DNA from: Shinella zoogloeoides
Lineage (GTDB): Bacteria; Pseudomonadota; Alphaproteobacteria; Rhizobiales; Rhizobiaceae
Direction: 5' to 3'
DNA length: 64,000 bases
Assembly (NCBI RefSeq): GCF_003574625.1
Contig: NZ_QNUJ01000002.1
Span: forward strand, 434,001-498,000
Numbering within the stretch: position 1 is the first letter of the stretch; every line of letters starts with the position of its first letter. The position numbers were made by a program, and so were the translations under genes. Below the pieces are notes generated by a model, which saw nothing but the letters and a program-made list of their open reading frames with translations, was not told the origin of the DNA and made no database searches. Positions 7,846-18,223 of the stretch are shown piece by piece.

Positions 7846-10010
7846 CACGACGCCTCCTTCCTGCCGCCCGTGAAGTTGCGCATGAGATAGATCAGGCCGC
7901 GGCTGGTCTGGTAGAGCGCGATGCCGAGGAACCAGAGCGATCCGCGCACGAGGCCGGGATTGTAGCGGCGCGAGACCTGGAAATCGCTCCACTGGTTCGA
8001 GTTGGCGAAGATCAGGTCGGCGACGAGGGAATGGTGCCTTGCCTCCTCCGGCATGAAGCGGCAGCCGACGGCGACGACGCTGCCGAGGTTCTCCGTGTTG
8101 CGGATGTCGATGGGGAGCGTTTCCTGATGCTCGCTCCCATAGGGCGTGAAGCGGAGCGCCGCGTGGGCGCCGGGGGCCAGCTCCCCCTCCAGTCCGAAGA
8201 CCTGCATGCGCGCGCCGTTGGCCGAGACGTTCTCCAGCGTCCCCGGATATTCCCGTCCGTCATAGGAGAAGACGCAGCGGCGGTTGATGGTCACGCGGCG
8301 GCTCGCCGCCCGTTCGCTCCGCTCGGAGACGACGCCGAGCGCACACCCGGCGATGACGAGGTTGAGCAGGTTCCAGCCGCCGACGACGAAGGTGACATCC
8401 GCCTTGTAGGGTTCCGAATAGAAACGGTAGACGCTCATCAGGAAGGCGATGAACAGCACGGCGAAGATCACGAAGAACGGCCGGCTGATCTCCGACAGCC
8501 GCGCCACCTTGATCGATTCGTCCTTCGCCGTGACCTTGAATGTCGGCCTGGTCGGGTTGAGCATCACGGAGACGACGGCCGGCAGCAGATGCACGCTCTG
8601 CACATATTCGTAGAGCTCGGATATCCACGGCCAGCGGAACGAGCCGTAGAGATAGTTCTGCATCATCAGGTTCACGAGCATGTAGGCCAGCGTATAGCCG
8701 AGGAACTCGCCGCCGGAGGCGGTGAATATCTCCAGGTCGAAGAAGAGATAGAAGAGCGGCGCGAAGAGGAAGATCGTGCGCGGGAACGGGAACAGCCAGA
8801 ACAGCGTCGAGGACATGTAGCAGAGGCGCTGCGGCACCGAGAGCCCGCTCTTGAAGAGCGGGAAGCGGAAGCGCAGGATCTGCATCATGCCCTGCGCCCA
8901 GCGGCTGCGCTGGCCGATGAAGCTGGCGAAGGTGGCGGGCTGCAGGCCGGCGATCAGCGGCTTGTCGACATAGACGCTGTTCCAGCCCCGCGAATGGAGC
9001 GCCAGCGCCGTCTCGCAGTCCTCGGTGATCGACAGGCCGCTGAAACCGCCCGCCTCGTTGAGCGCCGTGCGGCGCAGCACGGCGGCCGAGCCGCAGAAGA
9101 AGGCGGCATTCCACTTGTCGAGGCCGCGCTGGATGATGCCGTAGAACATCTCGTTCTCGCTCGGCATCGTCTCGAAGGTGCGCAGGTTCCGCTCCAGCGG
9201 ATCGGGATTCAGGAAGAAGTGCGGGGTCTGGACGAGGAAGAGCTTGGGATCGTCGCCGAAATAGCCGACCGTTTCGCGCAGGAAATCGCGCGCCGGGGCG
9301 TGGTCCGCGTCGAAGACGGCGATGAGCTCGCCGGTCGAATGCTGCATGCCGTTGTTGAGGTTGCCGGCCTTTGCATGCTCGTTGCGGGCGCGGGTGAGAT
9401 AGTTGACGCCGAGATCCTGGCAGAGCGCCTGCAACTCGCGATGCCGGGCCTGCGCACCCTGGCCCTCGACGACCGCCGTAGCATTGCGCTTCTGCTCCGT
9501 GCCGCCGTCGTCGAGCAGCCATACCGTGAAGCGGTCCGCGGGATAATCCATCGCCTTGGCGGCGGCGAGCGTGTTGGCGAGGAGCGCGGCATCCTCGTTG
9601 TAGCTGGGCACGAAGACGTCGACGGAGGGGAGCCGGCCCTCATCGGCCATGCGGCTCTTGCGCGGCGGCAGCGGCATCGCGACGACGAAGAGGCTGAGCG
9701 CCAGCATCAGCACGCTGTACATTTCCGCAAGGTAGAGCAGGAAGCCGGGAATAAAGTTCTCGAGCTGGTTCAGCGGCGGCAGGGTGCTCGTCGTGCGCCA
9801 GTAGACATAGCGCAGCACCACGGCGGTGCCGAAGGCGAGCGCGATGAGCCGCCAGATGCCCTCGGCGCGCAGCACCTTGATCACCGCCATGAACGTGACC
9901 ACGGCAATGCTGGCGATAAGCTGCGTCTGCAGATTGATGGGTAGTGTGATTACGAGGATCACGAGCGCGGACACGAGTGCCCACAGCATGATCGTACCGG
10001 TATATCTCAT
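7845..10010 (-). CDS. bcsA: cellulose synthase catalytic subunit (UDP-forming) with PilZ domain
   Basis: Inner-membrane GT2 glycosyltransferase that polymerises UDP-glucose into beta-1,4-glucan and threads it through its own channel; 721 residues. Membrane helices lie at about 5-115, before the catalytic domain. Catalytic motifs are complete: LLDDGG (about 165-170), FDADH (234-238), TED (329-331) and QRSRW (367-371). More helices follow at about 395-560. A C-terminal PilZ domain carries the c-di-GMP-binding arginines (SERSERAASRR, about 562-572) and NVSANGA (594-600), a variant of D/NxSxxG. Activity should therefore depend on c-di-GMP. It follows bcsN by 84 bases and overlaps bcsB. Confidence 0.97.
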   Translation of the reverse strand: MRYTGTIMLWALVSALVILVITLPINLQTQLIASIAVVTFMAVIKVLRAEGIWRLIALAFGTAVVLRYVYWRTTSTLPPLNQLENFIPGFLLYLAEMYSVLMLALSLFVVAMPLPPRKSRMADEGRLPSVDVFVPSYNEDAALLANTLAAAKAMDYPADRFTVWLLDDGGTEQKRNATAVVEGQGAQARHRELQALCQDLGVNYLTRARNEHAKAGNLNNGMQHSTGELIAVFDADHAPARDFLRETVGYFGDDPKLFLVQTPHFFLNPDPLERNLRTFETMPSENEMFYGIIQRGLDKWNAAFFCGSAAVLRRTALNEAGGFSGLSITEDCETALALHSRGWNSVYVDKPLIAGLQPATFASFIGQRSRWAQGMMQILRFRFPLFKSGLSVPQRLCYMSSTLFWLFPFPRTIFLFAPLFYLFFDLEIFTASGGEFLGYTLAYMLVNLMMQNYLYGSFRWPWISELYEYVQSVHLLPAVVSVMLNPTRPTFKVTAKDESIKVARLSEISRPFFVIFAVLFIAFLMSVYRFYSEPYKADVTFVVGGWNLLNLVIAGCALGVVSERSERAASRRVTINRRCVFSYDGREYPGTLENVSANGARMQVFGLEGELAPGAHAALRFTPYGSEHQETLPIDIRNTENLGSVVAVGCRFMPEEARHHSLVADLIFANSNQWSDFQVSRRYNPGLVRGSLWFLGIALYQTSRGLIYLMRNFTGGRKEAS

Positions 10011-10094
10011 GCACCGTCCTTCGCCGTCATAGCGCGTACGGGAAGACCTTATCCGCCATATCCTTAAGGAAAAATTAGGCGCAAATGCCTTGCG

Positions 10095-11048
10095 TCACTT
10101 GCATGTCGCCGAACCCGCAGCGCCGGTCACGCAGACGGGCGACGGCACCACGACGGCCTCGCCTTCCGATGCCGCCGTCCCACCCGTCGGAGAAGGAACG
10201 ATCACGCCATTACTGGTATCGGTCGCCTCAACCTTGCGAACGGGCGCGCGCTCCTCGGCCCGATGGGTCGCCGGCACGCGCTGCTGCGTGCGGGCCGCGA
10301 CCGGCACCTTGCGCTCCTCGAAGGGAACACGCAGCGGCTCCCCGCCGCCGACCTGACTATCGACGGAAGCGGGCGTGCCGTAGGGATTCCATGTCGCGCC
10401 GGAAAAGCCGCCGACGATGGTGTAGCCATACATCATCTCGACCAGATCCTTTTCCGAAGCCCCCGCCTGGCAGACGCGCAGGCGAATCTGGATCATGCCG
10501 AGGTCGCGCATCCTGTCGCGGTCGGCAACGTCCGACCGGATCTGCTGCCAGCCGTAGAGGCACCCATCGTCGCCCGCGCCGCGGCCATAGGCATAGCCGA
10601 ACGGCCCGTAGCCGTTGCGCACGAAGTTGCTGGAGATCGGCAGGCTGCGGCCGGGAAAATAGGTGCGGATCTCCGCCCGGATCGCCGAATGCCGAACGGG
10701 CTTGAAGGCGAGCGTGCCAGCGGGCATCGCGACCGTCTGAGCCGGGCCGAAGGCCTGGATGCTCAGGAAATTCTGTCCGGAGGTCGCCGCGGATGTCGAC
10801 AGGGCGACCTGCTGTTCGACGGCATTGGTATATTGCCGCTGGACGACGCTGACGATGGAATATGTGCCCGGTGCAGGCAGGACCAGTGCGCTCGAAGCCG
10901 GAACGATTGCCGACATCGTGGCAACACCCACGCCGGGGCGCGTCGTACATCCCGCCGCCGCCATCGCCGTGACCGCCGCCAACACGGCGGCTTTGCCAAG
11001 GAGCGGTCCGCCGCGACGTGAAAAACGAATCTTCGCCGAATCTTCCAT
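10095..11048 (-). CDS. bcsN: cellulose biosynthesis lipoprotein BcsN
   Basis: First gene of the cellulose operon; 317 residues. The N-terminus has a basic patch (KIRFSRR), a hydrophobic run and a lipobox, MAAAGC, so it is probably an outer- or inner-membrane lipoprotein. The body resembles BcsN, an accessory protein known from rhizobial and Agrobacterium cellulose loci with no defined biochemical role. The C-terminal third (about 240-317) is rich in Glu, Val, Arg and Pro and looks disordered. Two cysteines in the last 14 residues are unusual. Start chosen at MEDSAKIRF; the frame is open further upstream but without a better start. The 137 bases before it should hold the operon promoter. Confidence 0.82.
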   Translation of the reverse strand: MEDSAKIRFSRRGGPLLGKAAVLAAVTAMAAAGCTTRPGVGVATMSAIVPASSALVLPAPGTYSIVSVVQRQYTNAVEQQVALSTSAATSGQNFLSIQAFGPAQTVAMPAGTLAFKPVRHSAIRAEIRTYFPGRSLPISSNFVRNGYGPFGYAYGRGAGDDGCLYGWQQIRSDVADRDRMRDLGMIQIRLRVCQAGASEKDLVEMMYGYTIVGGFSGATWNPYGTPASVDSQVGGGEPLRVPFEERKVPVAARTQQRVPATHRAEERAPVRKVEATDTSNGVIVPSPTGGTAASEGEAVVVPSPVCVTGAAGSATCK

Positions 11049-11185
11049 GGCAAAGTCATAGTTCGCCTGCCGGCAAATAGGAATCCCCCGATATGCGCGC
11101 CGATTGATCAACCCGGCCGGCGAATTGCAGGCAAGACGGAACAGACCGGCCGCTTCGGGAGGGCGGCTCGGCCTCGAACCGCAGC

Positions 11186-12112
11186 CTATGCGGCTTCCAG
11201 CTCCACGCGAGCGTAGCGCTCTTCGAGAAGGGCGAACAGCCGGTCGTGATCGACATCGGTCATGACCAGGCAGTTCGGCGCGCGGCCGGCCAGCTCCCGC
11301 TTGGTGACGCTGACGACGCTCTGGCCTATGGCGAGGGGCGAAACGCAATCGACCTCGACGAAGCCTTCGACGCCGGAGAAGATTTCCGGCTCGATCAGAT
11401 AGGCGATGACGCAGGGATCGTGCAGGCAGGGATCGCCCGCGCCATAGGCGTTCAGCATGTCGGCGATGATGCCGCCCACCCTGCCGAGGCGCTTCAGCCG
11501 CGCCGTCCGCTCCTGCGTGATGATCGCCTTGTGAGTGACGTCGAGGCCGAACATCACCATGGGAACGCCGGAGGCCACGACCGCCTGGGCAGCATGGGGA
11601 TCGAAGTAGAAGTTGAACTCCGCCCGTTCCTTGATGTTGCCCGGGCAGAAGGCGGCGCCGCCCATGAAGACGATGCGCCTGATCAGCGGCGCAATGCCGG
11701 GATCGATCGAGAGGGCGACCGCGATATTGGTCATGGGGCCGAGCACCGCAAGGGTCACCTCGCCCGGCGCGGCACGCACCTGGTCGATGATGAACTGGAC
11801 GGCAGAGCGTTCGGCCGGCGCGGAGGCCGGCTTCGGCAGGCCGATATCGCCGAGCCCGTCTTCACCGTGCACGGTGACGCCGGCGCGTTCGGGATAGAGT
11901 AGTGGACGGCCGCAGCCCTGGAAAACGGGAATATCCGTCCGGTTGGCGAGCTCGCAGATCAGCCGTGCATTCGCCTCCGTCTTTTCGAGCGGGATATTGC
12001 CGGCGACAGCGGTGATGCCGAGGATCTCGACCTCGCTCGACCCGAAGGCAAGCAGGATGGCGGCGGCGTCGTCGACGCCGGGATCACAATCGATGATAAT
12101 ACGTTCGGTCAT
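11186..12112 (-). CDS. nucleoside hydrolase (inosine-uridine preferring family)
   Basis: N-ribosyl hydrolase of 308 residues that splits a nucleoside into base and ribose in the cytoplasm. The family Ca2+-site motif DCDPGVDD is at residues 9-16. Other family blocks follow: GNIPLEKTEANA, VTLAVLGPMTNIA and the GGAAFCPGNIKERAEFNFYF region with the ribose-binding Asn and Glu. A conserved Asp-plus-His pair near the C-terminal third is less clear here; HDPCVIAYL probably supplies the usual C-terminal Asp. It is the last gene of an operon whose other members form a BMP-type ABC importer; the upstream permease stops one base before this start. The context says the importer brings in nucleosides for salvage. 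Purine versus pyrimidine preference is not readable. Confidence 0.92.
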   Translation of the reverse strand: MTERIIIDCDPGVDDAAAILLAFGSSEVEILGITAVAGNIPLEKTEANARLICELANRTDIPVFQGCGRPLLYPERAGVTVHGEDGLGDIGLPKPASAPAERSAVQFIIDQVRAAPGEVTLAVLGPMTNIAVALSIDPGIAPLIRRIVFMGGAAFCPGNIKERAEFNFYFDPHAAQAVVASGVPMVMFGLDVTHKAIITQERTARLKRLGRVGGIIADMLNAYGAGDPCLHDPCVIAYLIEPEIFSGVEGFVEVDCVSPLAIGQSVVSVTKRELAGRAPNCLVMTDVDHDRLFALLEERYARVELEAA

Positions 12113-13087
12113 TCAACGCTCTTTCGTATAGGGTATGCCGCCGGCCTTCGGGGGAATGGCGCGGCCCATGAAGCCGGCCAGCAGAACCACCGTGAGGACA
12201 TAGGGGAGAGACTGGACGATCTGGGTGGAAAGCGCCGGCCCCAGCCCGAAATCGAAGGCCTGGAAGCGGATCGACAGGGCTTCGAGGAAGCCGAAGAGAA
12301 GGCAGGCGAAGAGGACGGGAACCGGCCGCCACTTGGCGAAGATCAGCGCCGCCAGCGCCATGTAGCCCTTGCCGGCGGACATTTCCCGCACGAAGCCCGC
12401 CGACTGGGCGATAGAGAGATAGGCCCCGGCGATGCCGCAGAGGATCGCCCCGCAGAGCAGCGCGCGGTAGCGCAGCCAGTCCACGGAGATGCCGGCCGTA
12501 TCGACCGCGGCGGGGTTTTCGCCGACGGCGCGGAGCCGCAGGCCGAACCGCGTATGGTGGAAGACCCACCACGTTACCGGCACGGCGGCGAAGGCGACGT
12601 AGACGAGGATGTTGTAACCGGAAATGAGGTCGGCATAGATCGCCCCGAGGACCGGAACCGAACGCATCTCCTCGGCGAAGGGCAAAATCACCGTGGGAAA
12701 GCGCGCCTCCGGCTGGAGCTGCGGCGTCCTGCCGCCGAGCGCAAACCAGCCCACCGCGAGGAGTACCGTCAGGCCCGACGAGATGAAGTTGATCGCCACG
12801 CCGGAGATGATCTGGTTGCCCTGATGCGTCACCGAGGCAAAGCCGTGGATGAGGCTGAGAAGGACGGCGACGAGGATCGCGAAGACGAGGCCGACCCAGG
12901 CGGAATCGAACTGGTAGGCCGCCGCCGCCGCGGCGAAGGCCGCAAACAGCATCTTGCCTTCGAGGCCGATATCCCAGACGCCGGAGCGTTCGGAGAAGAG
13001 ACCGGCGAGCCCGCACAGGACGAGCGGCACCGACAGGCGGAGCGTCGAGCTCAGCAGGAGGATGACCGTGGTGAGAAATTCCTGCAT
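12113..13087 (-). CDS. nucleoside-type ABC transporter permease
   Basis: Integral membrane subunit of 324 residues in the BPD_transp_2 (ribose/nucleoside/branched-chain) permease family, most like the smaller permease of BMP-dependent nucleoside importers (NupQ/RnsD type). Eight to ten hydrophobic helices are visible. The block GLFSERSGVWDIGLEGKMLF is the conserved segment near helix 2 of this subgroup, and ENPAAVDTAGISVDWLRYR is the cytoplasmic loop that docks with the ATPase. It starts three bases after the preceding permease and ends next to the nucleoside hydrolase. Confidence 0.9.
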   Translation of the reverse strand: MQEFLTTVILLLSSTLRLSVPLVLCGLAGLFSERSGVWDIGLEGKMLFAAFAAAAAAYQFDSAWVGLVFAILVAVLLSLIHGFASVTHQGNQIISGVAINFISSGLTVLLAVGWFALGGRTPQLQPEARFPTVILPFAEEMRSVPVLGAIYADLISGYNILVYVAFAAVPVTWWVFHHTRFGLRLRAVGENPAAVDTAGISVDWLRYRALLCGAILCGIAGAYLSIAQSAGFVREMSAGKGYMALAALIFAKWRPVPVLFACLLFGFLEALSIRFQAFDFGLGPALSTQIVQSLPYVLTVVLLAGFMGRAIPPKAGGIPYTKER

Positions 13088-13090
13088 CGC

Positions 13091-14194
13091 TCAGGCCTCC
13101 CGTTTCGAGAAGCGGAAGAAATCGACCAGCGAATAGACCGAGCTTCGGAACATCAGGCTGAGCGCTCCGGCAAAGAGGATGACCAGCCCCTGGATGAGCA
13201 TGATCAGCTCCCGCGTGATGTTCGGCATCCAGAAGGAGATTTCCGCGCCGCCCTGGTAGAGGACGCCGAAGAGGACCGAGGCGACCGCGATGCCGACCGG
13301 ATGGCCGCGCCCCATGAGGGCGACCGCCACCCCGACCAGGCCGATGCCGGCCGGGAAATCGAGCTGCAGCTTGCCGAGGTCCCCCATCAGGATGTTGACG
13401 CCGGCAAGGCCCGCCAGCGCGCCCGAGATCAGCATGCAGACGATGGTGATCTTGACATAGCCGATGCCGGCATTGCGCGCCGCCGCGGGATTGGCGCCCG
13501 TCGCGCGGATCTCGAAGCCGAGCTTGGTCTTCCAGATGAGGACCCAGACGAAGACGGCGGCCGCGATGGCGATGAACAGGCTGATATTGAGCGGGGCCGT
13601 ACCGATATCGACGGGCAGGATCTCGCCGAGCTTCGGCACGAGGCCGCCGGCATCGAAGAGGCGCGTCTGCGGCGCCATGCTGCCCGGCTCCTTGATCAGG
13701 TTGACGAGCACGTAGATCATGACCGACGAGGCGATGAAGTTGAACATGATCGTCGTGATGACGAGATGGCTGCCGCGCCTTGCCTGCAGATAGGCCGGAA
13801 TGAAGGCCCAGGCCGCGCCGAACAGCATGCCGGCCATCGCCGCGGGCACGAGCGTCACGTACCAGGGAACGACCTTGTCGAGCGCCAGGCAAACGAGTGC
13901 GATGCCGAGGCCGCCGAGATAGGCCTGCCCTTCCGCGCCGATCGTGAAGAGGCCGGCATGCGACGCCACCGCGACCGCCAGCCCCGTGAACATGAAACTG
14001 GTGGCAAAGTAGAGCGTGAAGCCGATCCCCTCGCCCGAGCCCAGCGCGCCGCTGACGAGATAGCCCACCGCCTCCAGCGGGTTCTGGCCGACGAAGAGCA
14101 CCACCAGCCCCGAGATCAGGAGCGCGACGGCGACATTCATGAGCGGCAGGATCGCGAAATCGACGATCTGCCTTATGTTGAGAAAGCTGGCCAC
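13091..14194 (-). CDS. nucleoside-type ABC transporter permease
   Basis: Second permease of the importer, 367 residues (NupP/RnsC type). Multiple membrane helices; the segment AVASHAGLFTIGAEGQAYLG is the diagnostic block of this subgroup. The loop IRATGANPAAARNAGI is the ATPase-docking (EAA-like) loop. The start is GTG at 14192-14194: GGGGAGAG lies about six bases upstream and it begins one base after the TAA of the ATPase gene. An ATG further upstream in frame would overlap the ATPase gene by over 60 bases and encodes nothing family-like. Confidence 0.88.
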   Translation of the reverse strand: MASFLNIRQIVDFAILPLMNVAVALLISGLVVLFVGQNPLEAVGYLVSGALGSGEGIGFTLYFATSFMFTGLAVAVASHAGLFTIGAEGQAYLGGLGIALVCLALDKVVPWYVTLVPAAMAGMLFGAAWAFIPAYLQARRGSHLVITTIMFNFIASSVMIYVLVNLIKEPGSMAPQTRLFDAGGLVPKLGEILPVDIGTAPLNISLFIAIAAAVFVWVLIWKTKLGFEIRATGANPAAARNAGIGYVKITIVCMLISGALAGLAGVNILMGDLGKLQLDFPAGIGLVGVAVALMGRGHPVGIAVASVLFGVLYQGGAEISFWMPNITRELIMLIQGLVILFAGALSLMFRSSVYSLVDFFRFSKREA

Positions 14195-14195
14195 C

Positions 14196-15737
<1,542 letters not shown>

Positions 15738-15762
15738 GGCCTCCTCCAGACTATGCTTGGAA

Positions 15763-15786
15763 GGGCAGGCGCCTTAACGCCTGCCC
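15763..15786 (-). terminator. intercistronic stem-loop between binding-protein and ATPase genes
   Basis: Perfect nine-base inverted repeat: GGGCAGGCG at 15763-15771 and CGCCTGCCC at 15778-15786, six-base loop. It lies just after the stop of the BMP gene on the transcribed strand and has no U-tract. Such hairpins after binding-protein genes commonly stabilise the upstream message or terminate part of transcription, giving excess binding protein. Confidence 0.55.
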
Positions 15787-15794
15787 ACCGTTCC

Positions 15795-16784
15795 TCAGAG
15801 GGGGCACTTGTCGTCCGACATGTAGTCATGGACATCGAGCGTGCCGGCGGCGATCTCGTCCTTCGCCTTCCTGGCGGCCGCCTCGACCTCGGGAGTGATC
15901 AGGCTGCGGTTATGCTCGTCCAGCGCCCAGTCGACGCCGTTCTCCGCAAGGCCGAGCGACTGCACGCCGCCGGTGAAGTGGCCTTCCTTGGCATCCTTCA
16001 GCGCATTGTAGACCGCGACGTCGACGCGCTTGACCATGGAGGTCAGCATGACGCCCGGATGCATGTAGTTCTGGTTGGAATCGACGCCGATGGCGAACTT
16101 GCCGGCATCCGCGACCTTCTGGAGGACGCCGATGCCCGTGCCGCCGGCCGCGGCGAAGATGACGTCCGCGCCCTGGCCCATCTGGGAGGCTGCGATCTCG
16201 CCGCCCTTGACCGGGTCGTTGAAGGCGGCGTTCGTCGTGCCCGTCATGTTGCGGATGATGTTGGTCGCGCCGCCGGCCGCCGCGCCCTGTGCAAAGCCAC
16301 AGCCGAACTTGCGGATGATCGGGATATCCATGCCGCCGATGAAGCCGACGGCCTTGCTCTTGGAGGAGAGCGCCGCGATCAGGCCGACCACGTAGGAGCC
16401 CTGCTCTTCCTTGAAGGTGACGGAGCGGACATTGGGAAGGTCGACCACGTCATCGAGCATCACGAAATCGATGTCGGGGAATTCCTTGGCGACCTTGGCG
16501 AGTTGGTCCTTGTAGCCGAAATTCGTGACGATGACCGGGCTGAAGCCGCGGCTGGCGAAGTTGCGGATGCCCTGCTCCGCCTGGGAATCGGCCTGCGCCT
16601 CGAAATCGCGGTAGCTGGAGCCGGTGTCCGCCTTGAACTTCTCCGCGCCCGTATAGGCCATCTCGTTGAACGACTTGTCGAACTTGCCGCTCGTTCCGTA
16701 GACGATCGCCGGGTTGAAATCGGCCGCCGCCGCGCCCGCCGTCATCGCCGCCAAGGCGACCGTCACCATCAGATGTTTCAGCAT
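15795..16784 (-). CDS. BMP family ABC transporter substrate-binding protein (nucleoside)
   Basis: Periplasmic ligand-binding protein of 329 residues, BMP/PnrA-like (PF02608 type). Signal peptide at residues 1-21, ending AGAAAA. The mature start FNPAIVYGTSGKFDKSFNEM is typical: BMP proteins contain a G-x-x-D-x-S-F-N signature. The block IDFVMLDDVVDLPNVRSVTFK and ending HDYMSDDKCPL also fit. Two ATGs lie six bases apart; the second is chosen because GGAGG is nine bases before it and only three before the first. It is the first gene of the importer / nucleoside hydrolase operon, preceded by a paired operator-like repeat. Confidence 0.92.
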   Translation of the reverse strand: MLKHLMVTVALAAMTAGAAAADFNPAIVYGTSGKFDKSFNEMAYTGAEKFKADTGSSYRDFEAQADSQAEQGIRNFASRGFSPVIVTNFGYKDQLAKVAKEFPDIDFVMLDDVVDLPNVRSVTFKEEQGSYVVGLIAALSSKSKAVGFIGGMDIPIIRKFGCGFAQGAAAGGATNIIRNMTGTTNAAFNDPVKGGEIAASQMGQGADVIFAAAGGTGIGVLQKVADAGKFAIGVDSNQNYMHPGVMLTSMVKRVDVAVYNALKDAKEGHFTGGVQSLGLAENGVDWALDEHNRSLITPEVEAAARKAKDEIAAGTLDVHDYMSDDKCPL

Positions 16785-16903
16785 TGTCATTCCCCTCCCT
16801 GGATGCCGGGGCATGCAGCGCCGGCGAGACCGATCCTAATGTCTATACATATGACGGTCGGGCTGTTCGCTGTCAACAGAAAACCGACCGTTTCCGCGTT
16901 AGT

Positions 16904-16936
16904 TAAACGTGTACCTAAGCGCAGGTAAACGTGTAC
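16904..16936. promoter_or_regulatory. paired LacI-type operator candidates upstream of the BMP operon
   Basis: TAAACGTGTAC occurs twice, at 16904-16914 and 16926-16936, exactly 22 bases apart (two helical turns). Each copy is an imperfect palindrome around ACGT, the layout of LacI-family operators with a central CG. The BMP start is about 120 bases away to the left. The LacI-family gene at 17068-18063 ends 130 bases to the right. The spacing fits side-by-side binding of two dimers; the link to that LacI protein is inference. Confidence 0.5.
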
Positions 16937-17067
16937 TTTGGCGAAAGCCGCCCCGTCAAGGCCTCTCGTAGCGCGGGCTAAATAACGGTGCCTGAATGTG
17001 GATGTGAGACAATTTCATAGGTGCCATGACACGGGCACTTGAACGCCATCGGAAGCATCCTGTTCCG

Positions 17068-18063
17068 TCAGGTCGTGGTGCGGCTGACGACCGTGGGCAT
17101 GATGGTGATGGCCTCGCCCTTGCGGTCCGGATCCTCGAGGAAATCGATGAGGGCGTTCGTCGCGACGCGGCCGGAATGGGCGATGCGCCGGTCCACGGTC
17201 GAGAGCGGATGCTCCAGCAGCGGGGAGAGGTAGATGTTGTCGAAGCCGATCACCGCGCAATCCTCCGGCACGCGCCGGCCGCGCTCGCGCAAGGCCACCA
17301 TCGCACCGATGGCCAGCATGTCGTTCATGCAGCAGATCGCCGTGAAATCGGTGCTGTCGATAAGGTCCAGCGTCGCCTGATGGCCGAACCGGTGCTGGAA
17401 CTCCTTGCAGCGCACCAGTTCGGGGTCGAAGGGAATGCCGGCTTCGGCGAGCGCGTCCCTGTATCCCGAAAGGCGGATCTGCGTATTCGAGCGGTGCGGC
17501 GCACCACTGAGGAAGGCGATGCGGGTATGGCCCTTTTCGATCAGATGGCGCGTCGCCTGGAAGGCGCCGCTGCGATAGTCGGTATCGACCGTCGCGACGA
17601 GCTGCGCCACCGGGCCGATCTCCCGGTCCATACAGACGACGGGGATGCGCAGGGCATCGAGAAGATCCGTGTCGGGAATGACGTCGCTGGCGGCGAGCAG
17701 CACGCCATCCACGCGGTGCCCCCCGAAGGAGGTGAGGTGCGCCGTCTCGATCTCCGCTATGCCCTCGGAATTGCAGACGAGGGTCGTATAGCCGCGCAGG
17801 CGCGCGGCGTCGTCGCAGGCACGCACCAGTTCCGTGAAATAGGGATTGAGGATATCGGGAACGATGATGCCGATGACATGCGACTTGCGCGTGACGAGCG
17901 AGCGCGCTAGCGAATTCGGCGTGTAGTTCAGTTCACGGGCGAGCGACAGGACCTTCTGTCGCGTCTCGTCCCCGATCACCGAATCCTTCCGGTTCAGGAC
18001 CTTCGACACCGTCGCGGTCGAGACCCCGGCCTGTCTCGCAATATCCTTGATCGTAACCGCCAC
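17068..18063 (-). CDS. LacI family transcriptional regulator
   Basis: Repressor-type regulator of 331 residues. The N-terminal helix-turn-helix is textbook LacI: IKDIARQAGVSTATVSKVLN at about 5-24, followed by the hinge helix YTPNSLARSLVT. A periplasmic-binding-protein-like effector domain fills residues 60-331 (VIGIIVPDILNPYFTELVRA; DRRIAHSGRVATNALI near the end). It lies in the same orientation as both flanking ABC operons, downstream of the ribose-type importer and upstream of the BMP operon, so it could control either. The effector is presumably a sugar, nucleoside or sugar acid. Confidence 0.92.
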   Translation of the reverse strand: MAVTIKDIARQAGVSTATVSKVLNRKDSVIGDETRQKVLSLARELNYTPNSLARSLVTRKSHVIGIIVPDILNPYFTELVRACDDAARLRGYTTLVCNSEGIAEIETAHLTSFGGHRVDGVLLAASDVIPDTDLLDALRIPVVCMDREIGPVAQLVATVDTDYRSGAFQATRHLIEKGHTRIAFLSGAPHRSNTQIRLSGYRDALAEAGIPFDPELVRCKEFQHRFGHQATLDLIDSTDFTAICCMNDMLAIGAMVALRERGRRVPEDCAVIGFDNIYLSPLLEHPLSTVDRRIAHSGRVATNALIDFLEDPDRKGEAITIMPTVVSRTTT

Positions 18064-18110
18064 GAAACCCCACCATTGCCTGCCCGATGCTCCTGTTATC
18101 GGCGCATTGG

Positions 18111-18141
18111 TTCGTGTCGTCTAGCTTGCCGCCGACACGAA
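18111..18141. promoter_or_regulatory. inverted repeat upstream of lacI-type gene
   Basis: Perfect nine-base arms TTCGTGTCG (18111-18119) and CGACACGAA (18133-18141) around 13 bases, located 48-78 bases before the LacI start and after the stop of the ABC ATPase gene. It may be an operator, or a stem-loop at the end of the importer operon. There is no U-tract on either strand. Confidence 0.4.
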
Positions 18142-18223
18142 TGTCCATAGCGGGCTCGCCATGCGGCCGGGCCAGCGGCGAGATGGCGGGAAGGACGCGA
18201 TGCCCTGAGGCGCGTCGCGCCGT

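Noticed and set aside
5614-9944. Long plus-strand open frames (758 and 637 codons) opposite bcsB and bcsA
   Set aside because: Shadows of genes with complete catalytic motifs on the other strand.
11100-11120. TTGATCAA in the bcsN upstream region as an FNR site
   Set aside because: The half-sites abut with no four-base spacer, so it does not fit an FNR-type box.
12084-13892. 602-codon minus-strand frame
   Set aside because: Same strand but different frame from the two permeases, with Arg/Pro-rich translation; the permease frames show membrane helices and family blocks.
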